Positions 1 to 11,056 of a stretch of DNA of 64,000 bases are shown piece by piece (positions within the stretch are counted from its first letter, which is position 1; every line of letters starts with the position of its first letter). The position numbers were made by a program, and so were the translations under genes. This DNA is from Paracamarosporium sp. OC-R06-R3. Taxonomy: Eukaryota > Ascomycota > Dothideomycetes > Pleosporales > Didymosphaeriaceae. The stretch covers positions 62,531 to 126,530 of the forward strand of contig JACVRA010000210.1 in the NCBI GenBank assembly GCA_019828545.1, written 5' to 3'. The notes beneath the pieces were generated by a model. That model did no database searches. It saw only the letters and a list, made by a program, of their open reading frames with translations, and was not told where the DNA came from.

Positions 1-3000
1 AGTTGACATGCACTGACCGCTGCTCTTATCCCATATTCTTACTCTCCCGTCGTTTAATGCTAATGCCAGGTAGGATGAGTCAGGTGAGAAAGTCATCGAC
101 GTAATAGAATGGTAGTATGACCCAATTGTTGATATGCACTTGCCGCTATCCACATCCCAGATCTTTACTGTCTTGTCGTATGACGCTGACGCTAACATTG
201 TTGAGCTATGCGATAGAGCCACCGAAAGAATAGTAGAGCTGTGGCCCTCAGGTCCTGGTAAAAGCTTACTGTTGTTTGTATCCCAGACCTTAATGGTCCT
301 GTCCGACGATGCTGATACTATGCATGCCAAATTGTGGGGGAAGGCTACTGATTTGATATAGCGGCTATGGGTTCGAAACGTTGACAAGCGTTCGCCATTA
401 CTCGCATCCAGGACTTCTACTATCTCGCCGTGTGATACTACTACCATTTGGGTCAAGTCGTGGGAGAAGGCCATTGAGTTGACATACTGGATCTTGTGCT
501 CAAAAGTTAATAGGCACTTGCTCTTGCTCACATCCCAAACTTTAACTGTGTCGTATGATGCTGATGCTAACCAAGCTGAGTTGGGAGAGAAGGCTGCTGA
601 GAGAATGATGCCCCTATGGCTATGAAGCGTTGATATGCACCTGCCACTGCTCATGTCCCAGATTTTCAGTGTTCCGTCATTCGAGGCTGACGCCAGCCGA
701 TTTGAATCGGGAGAGAGAGCTATTGACCGGATTTCGGCTTGTTTTTGAAGTATGTTTGTGCATAGGTTGCTATCATGCACCGTATCCCAGATCATTACCC
801 TCCCATTGTCTGACGCCGATGTTAGTCGGGTCGAGTCATGAGAAAAATCCAAGGAGGTAATGTTGGTCTCATGGCCCCGAAGTGTAGAGAGGCACTTGCC
901 ATTGCTTACGTCCCAGATCTTGATCGTATTATCGCATAGCCCTGAGGCTAGCCAGGTTGAGTCATGGGAGAAGGCTACTGTCGTGACTGGGCTACTGTGG
1001 CGGAGCGTTAATATACACGCTCCGTTGTTCATGTCCCAGACCTTAACTATCTTGTCTCGTGCCGAGGATGCCGAAGCCAACCAGGCAGAGTTGTGGGAAA
1101 AAGCTACCGAGCAGACGGTAGCTATCTCATGATGGAGAAGTGTCCACAGACGCTGACCACTGCTCGAGTCCCAAACCTCCACTGTCCCGTTGTCTAACGC
1201 TGACGCAATCTGAGTTGATTTATAGGAAAACGCAACTGAAGTGATACATCTATCGCCTTGGAGCGTGAGCGAGCAATTACTGCTGCTTGTATCCCAGATT
1301 TTCACTGCTCTGTCATGTGATGCTGAAGCTAACTGAGACAAATCGTAGGAAAAGGCTACCAAAGTGATAGAGTCACTGTGGCCCTGGAATCTTGCTAGGC
1401 GTTCCTTATTGTTTACGTCCCAGATTTCCAAAGTCCCATTTCTGAAACCCAAAGCCAGCCGAGTTGAGTCGTTAGAGATGGTTGTTGAGGTAACGAGGTT
1501 GTCGTGATTCTCAATCTTCAATAAGTGATCATTGCTCCACACGTCCCACACTATCGTTCTGCTCTTCGATAGCGATACCGCCACTGTTGAGCTGTGGGAA
1601 AATACACTTGAGGTAATGAAGCGCTCGTAGTTCGCGAGTATCTGTTGACACTCGCCACTGCTCGTTTCCCAAACCTTAATCACGCCACCGTTTGATGTTG
1701 ATACCAATTGAGTCGAATCGTGTGATACAGCTAGAGAAGGGAACCAACGATGACAGCCCTGGATTGTGGATAGGCACTTGCCAGTACTTGTGTCCCAGAT
1801 CTTTGTTGTCTCGCATGATGCTGAGACTAGCCAGGTTGAGTCATGGGAGAAGGCCACTAATAGAACAGAGTCGTTGTGGCCCTCGAGCGTCAGCAGACAT
1901 TCTCCATTTGATATGTCCCAGACTTTGACTGTTTTGTCGGATGATCCTGAAACTAATCGGGTCGTGTCGCGAGAAATGGCTACTGAGGTGACGGAGCCGC
2001 TGTGGCCCTCGAGCGTTAACAAGCAGCTACTCCAATTATCTTGTATACTCGGTTTGATTGTAATTTCATTTAGCCTTTCTTCTTTATAAACGGTCCGTAC
2101 AAGGCTACGGACGGGACTGAAGATAAGTGCTGATACGTATACTTGAAGAGGAGCACTTTCTATAGCCCGTTTGTGGTACATAATAAATCGACGTGCATCT
2201 CGAACTATGTCTGTCAAGGAAGATGAATTTGCCTTCTCCTGAGTTGTGTTAGCATACAGTAGACTGATAGAATATGGCTTTGGAGGAATTACGTGGGTAA
2301 AGGTTTCCAGTTCCGCCATTGAAACCATCCCTTTCGAAATGCTGTTGCAAAGGCTTAAAGCCTCAAGCCAGAAAAGATATTTGTTTCTCAAGAAGTTGTC
2401 AACAATACCTCCGTCGTGCAGAGCGGCCCGATGACTTGCAGAGGAGCTAGTGTCCTTACAGAGGTGATCGATCCAGTATATACAGGAGTAGCGCGACACC
2501 ACTAATGGATCTGGAACCGGCTGTTCGACATGTTCGATGGGATAACCCACAGCGCGTAAATCGTAGATGTCTCGCTTGAGAGTGGTAGACATAAGCTGGA
2601 GTGAAACAGAGAAGATACGTTGATGCACTTCGCCAGTTCCAGATGGAAAGATGACGAGCCTTGCATCATCGCAGAGGAAGTCTTTGGCTGACTGGTGGAT
2701 GATATAGACTTTCTTTTCTTGTGTTGTAAGAAATGAGCCACACATCTTTATGATCGTTGCAGTCGTTGATTCTACGTCTTGAACTTGGGTAGGCAATCCA
2801 GACAGGGCATGGAGTTCCTGCAGATGTAGCGGACGGTATGTAGCGATAACGGTGGACAGAATGCGCCGGCATAGTTCTGGATACTGGCGTTTCGAGTTTC
2901 TGACCAGCTCTATCATACGTCCATATATGTCTTTCAACGCTACTGGAACCTCTTCAAGAACCTGTAGCATTTCCCAAGCCATTACATCCTTTAGTTCTTC

Positions 3001-4551
3001 CATGACTAGAGATACCCAAAGGAAAGTGCCATTGGCTTTTCGCTGCATAACCTTTCGGACGGAATTCTGGAGGGGTATATCGAATTGGATTTGTTCTAGT
3101 TCCGGAAGTCGATGTTCGATGTATTTGTCAACAGCATGTGATACCTGCGCAGCATTGTCTTTGAGTTCAAGGCTCAATCTGGTCCCGGAGCCATCAAGCC
3201 GCAGTCTTCGCTCGATGTGGGCCTCGTTACGACTAGCAAGTATCCACTTTATACGAGAAGATATGGACAATTTTTGCACCAGATCCAGCAGATTTGGCAA
3301 GTTTTTGACACATTCGTCGAGCGCGTCAACGAAGAGATATACCCTGTTCCACCTAAAGTCTTGTAGGATATTTGTGAAGATCTCGGATAATGCAGTCCAA
3401 GCATTTGCGTCGTCAAAAAGCGCTTTTCCGGCAAGATCATACTTCTTCCTTAAATGCGAGGCAAGCGATGGGTGCTGCCCAATGAGTAGGTAAAGAAGAC
3501 CTCGCACAACAGCCGTAGCGCTATTCATTCGTGAATCCATAGCCTGACAGAAGAAGAAGGCAAGACCGTCTGTGTTAGTCTTTAATGTGTCCAGCTCGTT
3601 AATAATCCCACAGAGTAACATAGTCTTCCCCTTGCCTGGATCACCCTTGATCCACAGCACCCGACTCTGCTGATGGTCGTCATCATACCATTGTCGAAAT
3701 GAAGAATGATTGAGGATCCACCGGTATGAGTCCACTAGCAATCCGCCTTTGGTGGCTTCGATACGTTTCTTGTCATCACGAGGGTCAGTCAGACGCAAGT
3801 CTTGCAGGCATCTGTTCACCTTGTCAATCTCATCCTCAAGCCGTTTGAATGCACTCGCTAATCCTTCTCCATACCGAAGAGGCAGTTCAACATCAAAAAC
3901 ACCAAGCAGTGCGTATGCACTATCCTCTTTAATTTTAGTCTGACGACGTTCCATCCACGAAAACCGCTCTGTGGTGCTGAAACCTGACACGGGCGCTCCG
4001 TTTAGTGCTGCATTACAAATCCCGGTAATTGCGCAAAGGTGCTGTTCTAGCGATTGTTTGTCGCCAAGCTTCTTCCAGTCTCGAGAGAAGAAGTGTAGTG
4101 AGGCTGGGGCAAGAAGCTCTTGGAGCGTCCAGCCTCGAGTGAACCAGCGGCTCCTCTGAAAGCTATGCTCCCACTCGGAAGCATCACCGTCCATTTTCCG
4201 CTTGCCTGTTGAGACATCTGACAGATAAACATAGCATTGAGCCGCTTTACGATACCAGCGAAACATAGAGTTAATAGCCTGCGATAGCTCGGCCCTGTTC
4301 TCCTGGTCGATACAGCAAGTGTCAATCCAAAAGTAGTGCAGGCCGTCTCGTCCAGCCTGATCTGCACAGAACCGGATCTTCTCATAACCAGGCTTATCCA
4401 TGCCAGTACCAGATTTAAGGTCATCAAATGTAACCTCATCGTGGTCCGCTCCCCATGTATGAGAAAGGATAGCGTATAGAGGAGTTGCATTTTCGTCGAA
4501 AGGCCCTTTGAGATGGTACCCACGAGTATTGCTATGCTGTAATAAACGCAT
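1..4551 (-). CDS. HET-NACHT-WD40 (HNWD-type NLR) protein, C-terminus beyond window
   Basis: This is one open frame of 1517 codons from the ATG at 4551 down to base 1, with no in-frame stop; the C-terminus lies outside the window. Residues about 1-150 form a HET domain (ILSHTWG near the start, then FWIDTCCIDQ and RGWTLQELLAP). A NACHT NTPase follows, with Walker A GDPGKGKT near residue 301 and Walker B-like YLFVDALDE near 403. WD40 repeats start near residue 846; I count 16 blades of about 42 residues, many ending in KIWD or VWD. This architecture is that of fungal HNWD proteins such as Podospora HET-E/HET-D, which recognise non-self through the WD40 domain and trigger cell death through HET. 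The blades are divergent in sequence (for example a VEVLD ending), so recent repeat homogenisation is not obvious. The recognised ligand is unknown. The intronless frame and domain order make the call firm. Confidence 0.93.
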   Translation of the reverse strand, partial: MRLLQHSNTRGYHLKGPFDENATPLYAILSHTWGADHDEVTFDDLKSGTGMDKPGYEKIRFCADQAGRDGLHYFWIDTCCIDQENRAELSQAINSMFRWYRKAAQCYVYLSDVSTGKRKMDGDASEWEHSFQRSRWFTRGWTLQELLAPASLHFFSRDWKKLGDKQSLEQHLCAITGICNAALNGAPVSGFSTTERFSWMERRQTKIKEDSAYALLGVFDVELPLRYGEGLASAFKRLEDEIDKVNRCLQDLRLTDPRDDKKRIEATKGGLLVDSYRWILNHSSFRQWYDDDHQQSRVLWIKGDPGKGKTMLLCGIINELDTLKTNTDGLAFFFCQAMDSRMNSATAVVRGLLYLLIGQHPSLASHLRKKYDLAGKALFDDANAWTALSEIFTNILQDFRWNRVYLFVDALDECVKNLPNLLDLVQKLSISSRIKWILASRNEAHIERRLRLDGSGTRLSLELKDNAAQVSHAVDKYIEHRLPELEQIQFDIPLQNSVRKVMQRKANGTFLWVSLVMEELKDVMAWEMLQVLEEVPVALKDIYGRMIELVRNSKRQYPELCRRILSTVIATYRPLHLQELHALSGLPTQVQDVESTTATIIKMCGSFLTTQEKKVYIIHQSAKDFLCDDARLVIFPSGTGEVHQRIFSVSLQLMSTTLKRDIYDLRAVGYPIEHVEQPVPDPLVVSRYSCIYWIDHLCKDTSSSASHRAALHDGGIVDNFLRNKYLFWLEALSLCNSISKGMVSMAELETFTHVIPPKPYSISLLYANTTQEKANSSSLTDIVRDARRFIMYHKRAIESAPLQVYVSALIFSPVRSLVRTVYKEERLNEITIKPSIQDNWSSCLLTLEGHSGSVTSVAISRDTTRLVSGSSDKTVKVWDISNGECLLTLEGHNDSVLLVAFSHDSTWLVSASCETTKIWDTSTGKCLSTIQGCHRWFPSLAVSHDSTQLVSTSNGGVIKVWETSSGECQQILANYERFITSSVFSHSSTVAVSLSKSRTIVWDVWSNDHLLKIENHDNLVTSTTISNDSTRLALGFRNGTLEIWDVNNKERLARFQGHSDSITLVAFSYDLSQLASASHDRAVKIWDTSSSNCSLTLQGDRCITSVAFSYKSTQIASALDNGTVEVWDSSSGQRLWTLLHHEIATVCSVAFSHNSAWLASASSARDKIVKVWDMNNGACILTLRHSSPVTTVAFSHDSTWLASGLCDNTIKIWDVSNGKCLSTLRGHETNITSLDFSHDSTRLTSASDNGRVMIWDTVHDSNLCTNILQKQAEIRSIALSPDSNRLASASNDGTLKIWDMSSGRCISTLHSHRGIILSAAFSPNSAWLASASYDTVKVWDVSKSKCLLTFEHKIQYVNSMAFSHDLTQMVVVSHGEIVEVLDASNGERLSTFRTHSRYIKSVAFPHNLACIVSASSDRTIKVWDTNNSKLLPGPEGHSSTILSVALSHSSTMLASASYDKTVKIWDVDSGKCISTIGSYYHSITSMTFSPDSSYLALALNDGRVRIWDKSSGQCMST

Positions 4552-5224
4552 CGCTTCGCATGAAGTTAAGGCGGGTAAAGCAGTAAGAGTTATTCTAGGC
4601 AGCAGCCTAACTAGAAAGATGAGCACAGCGACTCAGTCGCCCGTTTTGCATGAGACCTAGCTATAGCCTAGTAGACACACAGAAGTACGAGGATGATGAG
4701 GTGTACCAAGAAGTGCGATCGAAAAACAATATTGTGGTGGATCGTTGAAGTTGCGAGGAGAGACTGGAGCGGGCTGGGAAGTGGGGTGCGACGGGTTACA
4801 CAGCCTAGAGTGTGGCGCAAAAAGGTAAGGGCAGGCGAGGATAGGCGAACAAAGATCGCCGGTCACTTAGAAGGCGAGTGCGCTGTTCATAGCTGGTGAG
4901 TTTCTTTAACAGCTTGGTTAGGTAGTGGTAAGCCTTACGGACGTTACATGATGCGGTAGGGAGTACTAAGCGGCTACCTACACAGAAGCCGTTAGCTACG
5001 CCACAGTTAGCGACTTCCAAGTACCAATTCCCCACTTTAAATAACGACACTCAGGATCTTTAGTTATCCCGCGCCCGTCGGCCAAATGTCGAGAACATGA
5101 GCATGGACTATAAATATGTCCTGCGCCGCGGTATCCTGGAGGCATAGATCGTGGTGGCCTTTACGGCTTCATTCCGTCGCTAATATCTCGCAATTACGCC
5201 TCAGGCTCCCATACACAACAAAAG
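4552..5224. other. intergenic, divergent promoter region
   Basis: This separates the head-to-head HNWD and SDR genes. A TATA-like tataaatat lies near 5109, about 115 bases before the SDR start. I see no convincing coding or RNA gene. Confidence 0.5.
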
Positions 5225-6275
5225 ATGGCCGGCACAGTCCTCATCACAGGAGCAAATGGTTCCCTCGGCCTCGCAGCCGTCTCTTATCTCCTCTCTGCCT
5301 ACCCTACCCACATGCTTCTCCTCACGGTCCGGAATCCCTCCCCCAAAGACCCAAACACAGCAAAACTCTACGCTATCGTCGCAAAACACCCTAACTCAAA
5401 AACACACATCGAAACTCTCGATCTTTCCTCTCTCGCCGCCATAGCAGCTTTTACCCAACAAGTCTCCGCCCAAATACGAAAAGGAACATACGCCAAGCTC
5501 TCCGCCATAATCTGCAACGCGATGACCTGGTCGCTCAACTCAGGTGTGCAGTTCTCAAAAGACGGGCTAGAACTCGGCATAGCTGTGAATACTTTATCGC
5601 ACTTCGACATCATTCTCAGATTAATCGGTGATATGGAAGACCACGGACGTGTCGTTTTCCTGTCGAGCGAATCGCACTGGCCGGGTAAAGCCGGATTCGA
5701 AAAGTATCCGCCCGTAATTCCGGAGAATCTAGATGGGTTGGTGAAGTATGAGAAGGATGTGCCGGGGGAGGAAGTCGGGAGGGGTTTCATGAGGTATGGG
5801 CTGAGTAAGCTTGTGGGTGTTATGTTGATGTATGAGTTGAATCGGAGGGTGCAGAGGGTGAGTCATCTTTCTCCATTGTTCGTTTAGGATTGCGCATGCT
5901 GATTCGTTCATGTAGCAGCCGAATCTGGCCAACATTCGCCTCTTGGCTATCGACCCAGGAGCTCTTTCCGACTCCCGCGCTTTCTCACAGTCTGACGTGC
6001 CGATTATGTGGAGGATCCTATTCGGTGTATTATATTTTTTGCAGCCTCTCCTTAGGTTACTGAATCCCAGACTGAATAGCAGTGCTAGTGCGGCAAGGGA
6101 TGTGGTCGACTTTGCTGTATTGGAAGAATTCGCTGGCAAAGAGGGCCATTTTGTGTTGCGGGAGCAGGAGGATAGTTCACCGGATAGTCATGATGAGGAG
6201 GTGCAGGGAAGGCTGTTCGTTAAGAGTGTGGAGTGGTGTGGGATCGTGCAGGCCGATACGGCGCTGTGTATTTGA
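5225..6275 (+). CDS. short-chain dehydrogenase/reductase (retinol-dehydrogenase-like)
   Basis: Two exons (5225-5857, 5916-6275) give 330 residues. The 58-base intron has a GTGAGT donor and TAG acceptor, and joins NRRVQR to QPNLANIRLLAIDPG. The N-terminal cofactor loop is TGANGSLG (residues 8-15), and the active-site motif is YGLSK with Tyr191 and Lys195. The middle region carries the usual strand VVFLSS, contributing the catalytic Ser. These features place it in the NAD(P)-dependent SDR superfamily; the substrate cannot be read from the sequence. A short hydrophobic stretch lies in the second exon (WRILFGVLYFLQPLLRLL). Its neighbours are a glutathione transferase, a Zn2Cys6 regulator and a GMC-oxidoreductase relic, so it may be left over from a small metabolic cluster (inference). 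Confidence 0.88.
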
Positions 6276-6701
6276 GATGAGGATGAGCTGTTGTGAGGAG
6301 GTGTACGGGTATGAATGATGTCAGTCAAGCGCCTCAATGCTCATATAGCGTGATAAAATGGGCAGAAAACTGGCCTTTAAGAGGTCATCTAGACTACCGA
6401 GTACAGATCAAGGAGTACAGCGTACTTGGCGACTGCGTTCGTTATGTGAATATGAGAGTCAGCTAGTATCGATGTTGAAGTCAAATCTGTATTATTAAAG
6501 CATGTATTCGAATGTCAAACCTCTTCGAGAACTCGCCTTCCTAATCACATTACCGCGAACCATGCAGCCTATCTTGAGTATTATGCAAAGCACAATATAA
6601 TTCCAATCCAGAATTGAAAGCATATGACGTTTCTTCGGACCTGTTCTGCAAGATCGCATACACGTGTTGTTCTATCAAACTAAGCATCGCGTATACAGCG
6701 G
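6276..6701. other. intergenic between convergent genes
   Basis: This holds the 3' ends of the SDR and the convergent glutathione transferase. No gene or repeat was recognised. Confidence 0.5.
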
Positions 6702-7555
6702 CTACAAGCCATTAGCCGCCCTCCCACGAGCGACCTGCTCCTCGACTTTCTTTACCGATTCTAGACATCTCATAGCTCTCAGCCACTCAGCATATGTGGG
6801 AAAACGATCCTCAAACCCTTTCCACATACCCAACTGCTTCAACAGTCCTTCTCCGACGGAGGACCACGTCACGAACGACAAGTCCGCATACGTCATCTTA
6901 TCCCCAACAAGCCATCCAGTACCGTTATCTTTAAGAGCACTTTCGAGGACTCCAGTGACTCGGAAGATTTCGTCGACGTAGCGGTCGATCGCAGACGGAA
7001 GTTTTTCGGGGTGGAAGCGCGCGAACCATGTAGCTTGGCCGAAATACGGACCTTGACCTTGAAGCTTGTTAGTGACTGATATAACTTGAGTTCGTTGTAT
7101 GTAGCATTACCCGATATCTGGAATGCGAGCCATTGCTGTGACAAGTATTTCTCCGGGAAACTCTTGTATGAAATTTTCCCTTCTGTATCGTATCGGTCGA
7201 TGAGATACAGGATTATTGCACCAGACTATAAGAATATCTAGCTTAGTATTTCATAGAGCGAAGAGCATGAAAGGCAACCTACCTCCCAGAGTGTCAGTCC
7301 TGAATTAGGATCTTTGATAGATGGTAGGCGGCCGTTGGGGTTGATTTTTATATAGGCTTCGCTTTTGGCTTCGGAGAGCTCCAAATAGTGGATTTTGTAG
7401 GGAAGTTGGAGTTCTTCGAGGATTGTGCAAACTTTCCTGTGTTGCTGTTGTTAGCGGTTGAGATGGAATATCGCTCTGGAGATAAGGGGATGGGAGACGT
7501 ACCATGGATTGGGAGCACCCCAGTGCCCCCAAATTTCGATCGGGTTGATAGGCAT
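6702..7555 (-). CDS. glutathione S-transferase, Ure2-like
   Basis: Four exons on the minus strand (7555-7503, 7436-7283, 7225-7111, 7057-6702) encode 225 residues, a normal GST length. The frame is conserved across all three introns, and the donors are GTACGT, GTAGGT and GTAATG. The N-terminal thioredoxin-fold half contains GHWGAPNPWKV, NPNGRLPSI and TLWESGAII; the ESGA segment is the usual glutathione-contact loop. The C-terminal helical half contains GQGPYFGQATWF, the Ure2/YfcG-type signature, and the N-capping region VGDKMTYADLSF. Such enzymes conjugate glutathione or act as glutathione-dependent peroxidases or disulfide reductases in the cytosol. The substrate is unknown. All family motifs are present and it looks functional. 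Confidence 0.9.
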
Positions 7556-8151
7556 CGTTGAAAATAGACTTTGTTGACAAATGAGCTAACTCGCGTACAA
7601 ATGAGTACCTTGCGATGGCGAAGTATGGGGTTTGATGTTGGATTTATATAGGTTGTGACTTTGGTCTATATAAGAAGACGATAGAGCCGCCAATATCGAA
7701 CCCCCGCAAGCTGATCGATAACATGTGATTACTTTTCCAAGTTAGTTATTCCTTGTAAATTGCACCTGCGTGACACATCTTAGCCTTTGATTTGCCCATA
7801 TCATGGTACAACAAAGTGCAAGTGACCTATCATAGACTTTGCGAGAATGCTAGCGTACAGGATGACTCAATCAATAGTAAGATATTGATTATAATGGGAC
7901 TGGATTGTTGCGAAAACACTAGCGGCTGGATTCACGGGCAGAAGGACTACTAATGGAAGATGATCGATAGTGGGACGACCAATCAGAAACTTTGCGAGAA
8001 AACTAGCGCGGTGCATTAAAGTGCTGACAAAGTAGCGCTCGCTGAGACCACCTCATCCTAACATCCCCCGCTCGAAGACTATGGTCTCGGGGCCACCTAC
8101 ACAAGTTGACCAGCGCCTTCTTTACCATAAAACTTCAATCAAGGATGCAGA
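7556..8151. other. intergenic, divergent promoters of GST and Zn2Cys6 regulator
   Basis: A non-coding stretch of about 600 bases between divergently transcribed genes. The phrase tttgcgagaa(t/a)(g/a)ctagcg occurs near 7838 and 7990, and a related form (ttgcgaaaacactagcg) near 7909. Repeated copies upstream of a regulator gene could be operator-like sites, but that is only a suggestion. Confidence 0.4.
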
Positions 8152-9714
8152 ATGGTCAACCCTGGTCATCCTAGCAATGGTTGCGCTACATGCAAGATTA
8201 GGCGCATCAAATGTGACGAGAAACGTCCCAGCTGTGTCAACTGCGTCAAGTCCAAGAGAGTGTGCCTTGGATACAAATGCCACAAGAAGCTTGGGGTGCA
8301 GCACTCGAACGTATCGCCGAGAGGACAGACCGGAATATATCCTCGTGATGATCAGGCGAGTAAGACCCTACAAAGATGGTGCTTTGTAAACACACGTTGA
8401 CAATAAACTCAGCAGTTTTCGAAGACAACGATTATAGACCATCCCGATTCTAATAAAGAATTAAGCACCACCCTTTCGGAACGTACCATTTTGTACATTA
8501 GAGATGTCATGAACGCAGGGTTGGACTCACTCCGAGAGCCATACCAGACGCTGGAAGGTCGAAGGAGGTTAAGCAAAAAATACCAGACTGCCATACGTGA
8601 GTTGAGGATTGAGTTATCGTCCGGTTTTCTGTCTGGGAAATCTTTCGAGTCAGTGTGGATGTTTGCTATGTATGAGGTAAGCCAGCTAGAACGCCGATAC
8701 ATGTATAACTGGAATAACAACTGTTGACTTCTTGATTGTACTAGATGATTGTTAACATCGACCAGAGTGATCGCACATGGCTGAGGCATCTAGATGGCTT
8801 ATTAGCGTTATGTCATGAACCCAACAATGACGCCCTTAGATCACTGACATTATATAATGCGGTGCAATATCTACAACATATGGATGAGACAAACGATATC
8901 AACCCAGGAGATAACCTCGGCAAGATGCAACGGGCTTTTCTAGTGCTAGATATATCTAAACTACACCTCAGATGGTATATCGCAGAGATAGAAGAGTTGT
9001 TTTGCGGCAGCAAACGACCTCGACAGCTTGACCTGCAGCGAATTCGAAGAAATATGAGACGAGTCTACAGGAACCTAAAATCTTTTCCTTCTTTCCACCA
9101 GAGCCACCAGGGTAAGTTCGAGATAGTCATATAAGTGGGCTCTTAGTTAACACACCGAACAGTAGAGACGTCTAGGAACTTGATCGAGTATTACACTTTG
9201 CTCATCATAGTAGATCGCGTGTTGTTGAAAATCAATCAGTTTCTAAACTCAAGCGGCAGTGCGAAAGGGTTACAAGAGCGCAGGGAGCTGCTTCATGAAG
9301 TGGCTGTGGCAGCTGGGAAAATCTATACATTGAGCTTCTCGGTGGAATTGGATATTGGCAATGCTCATGCTCCAACATTCAGAAGCCCCGATGCTAGTTG
9401 GTTTGGAGTGAGCCCCGCCATTGTTGTCGTCTGGCCGCTATATTGCGCTTCAACCGCTCCCGGGATTACATCAATCTGGCGGAACAGGATGAAAGACAAG
9501 CTTCGCGATGTTGGAGTCTTGTCATGTATTCCTAAAGCTATGGCGTTGGTATGAATCGATACTCTGAAAGCCTTTGTCACAGATGCTGATTGCTGAGTAG
9601 GCAACAGTTGAATGCGAAGATTTGTCGTTGCTACATACAGTGTCCGGGCTCATTCTGTCGGGTCTCCGTCGCGAGCACCACAGCACCTCTCCTGTTCGAT
9701 CTTACTCAGTATAG
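8152..9714 (+). CDS. Zn(II)2Cys6 fungal transcription factor
   Basis: Five exons (8152-8359, 8438-8676, 8745-9111, 9163-9548, 9601-9714) keep one frame and encode 437 residues. The zinc cluster is complete: Cys 11, 14, 21, 28, 31 and 38 in C-x2-C-x6-C-x6-C-x2-C-x6-C spacing, with the basic stretch KIRRIKCDEKR. The middle region (WLRHLDGLLALC) resembles the fungal-specific regulatory domain of this superfamily. The first intron is the least certain junction. The obvious acceptor near 8413 leads to a stop, whereas the TAG at 8435-8437 restores the frame. Proteins of this class are nuclear DNA-binding activators or repressors, often cluster-specific. It lies next to a GST, an SDR and a GMC-oxidoreductase relic, which suggests a former or reduced metabolic cluster (inference). 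At about 440 residues it is short but not truncated. Confidence 0.85.
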
Positions 9715-9758
9715 CCAGAACTAAGAATGTGCACATAATCGTGAAAACATTCGATAGA

Positions 9759-10210
9759 TCAAAGGATCAGATCTACCGCCTTTTCCGCCAAAGCATACAC
9801 TATGCATTGATGATGTGCAGTGATCGGGATGGGAAACACGCTCGCATCCACGACTCGAAGATTATCGACACCCTTGACCTTGAGATTCGTATCAACAACA
9901 GTACCCATGGAAGATGAGCCAGCCGGATGGTAGAACGTATTACCAATACGGGCCACAAGTTCGTCAATTTCTTTGTTTGTCGACTTCGCTGTGAGTGTAA
10001 CCCAGCTACCAAAAGCTTACCATGTCGCGGCCTTCTGGAGTATCTTGTAACATTCGTGTGGCCGACAGGAGACCTTCCCGCATTACCACTCTATCTGGTG
10101 CCATAATAATTTGGGTCAATCACCGGAGCCGTAGCGGTATTGATGTCAGCTAGCGTAATAATTCCTCGAGAAGTAGGTGTCATGACCAGAACAGCGGATG
10201 CGATACCTGG
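9759..10210 (-). pseudogene. GMC oxidoreductase C-terminal relic
   Basis: The last 65 codons (9956-9759) match the end of GMC flavoprotein oxidoreductases (choline-dehydrogenase/aryl-alcohol-oxidase type): [10 protein letters not shown] followed by [11 protein letters not shown] and the C-terminal YALAEKAVD. The YHPAG histidine is the family catalytic base. Upstream at about 10210-10030, GIASAVLVMTPTSRG and TAPVIDPNYYGT match the preceding family segment. It then hits a stop and continues in another frame as VMREGLLSATRMLQDTPEGR. Nothing recognisable remains of the FAD-binding N-terminal two thirds. The gene is therefore truncated and frameshifted. It converges on the Zn2Cys6 gene, ending 45 bases from it. 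Confidence 0.85.
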
Positions 10211-11056
10211 TATTATTATTGTTGTTCTATCTTCAAGAACAAGATGATAGAAATGCGTGTTGCGATGCAAAAGGAACTCGGGAGATAGATGGTTACGTAG
10301 GTTACATACATGTATATAAATATCTATTGACTAGACCTATAGCTGTTAGATCATAAAGACCGTGCAGCTACAAAATGTGAGAGACGGTCCTAATCACGCC
10401 GAAGCTTTATCGCATATGCCGGGCGTAGGGCATACTAACTGCAACTCTTTTAGTGCTTACTCAACCCTGCATCGTAATAATTAACAATACCATCGCGTAT
10501 GATCAATGTTGCATTGTGTTTTCACATACCTCTATATACTTGACTAGCAGTATCCATGGATGTGACTTCTCGGTACGACTCCAACAATCCACAAGATGGT
10601 GTTGGCGATCACGATATTTTGCTGGCCCTAGTGGATGGAACTGTTAAATGATAGCGGTCGACCAGTAATTGAACGAATTAGCGAGATCTTATTTCATAGT
10701 TTGTTGTATATATTTGAGTGAAATGTGTAGTTCAAGCAAAAATCATATGCGATGTTCATGTTCTGGGGCCTACTTCGCACCAGAGTTGTCCTTTCACTTG
10801 TCAGGTATCCGGGAATTCTTTAGTCACGATACCGCTCCACTCTCCATTTTTCAGGATACATAAAGCAACCATCGTAGGTATTGAGCCACTCACCACCCAA
10901 CCTTCAACAACCTCACCCAGTTGAAAGACAGAAGGGTGGGTACTCCCGCTTCCAGTCATATAACTCCAACAAGTTGCGCAAATTTTACTCTCAACGCCTC
11001 AGCATTCGCTCAACATTCGATCCAGACTCCACGACATCAGCCTAAGCTCAGCCAGC
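10211..11056. other. intergenic
   Basis: No reading frame with family features was found. Upstream sequence of the GMC gene may once have lain here but is no longer recognisable. A CT/CA-rich leader at 10960-11050 probably belongs to the next gene's 5' UTR. Confidence 0.4.

Noticed and set aside
1..2090. Short plus-strand frames with periodic similarity to each other
   Set aside because: They are the reverse complement of the WD40 blades of the minus-strand HNWD gene, not a plus-strand repeat protein family.
8360..8413. A shorter first intron in the Zn2Cys6 gene
   Set aside because: The acceptor near 8413 leads to a stop within about 14 codons; the acceptor at 8437 restores the conserved frame, so I did not call the gene broken.
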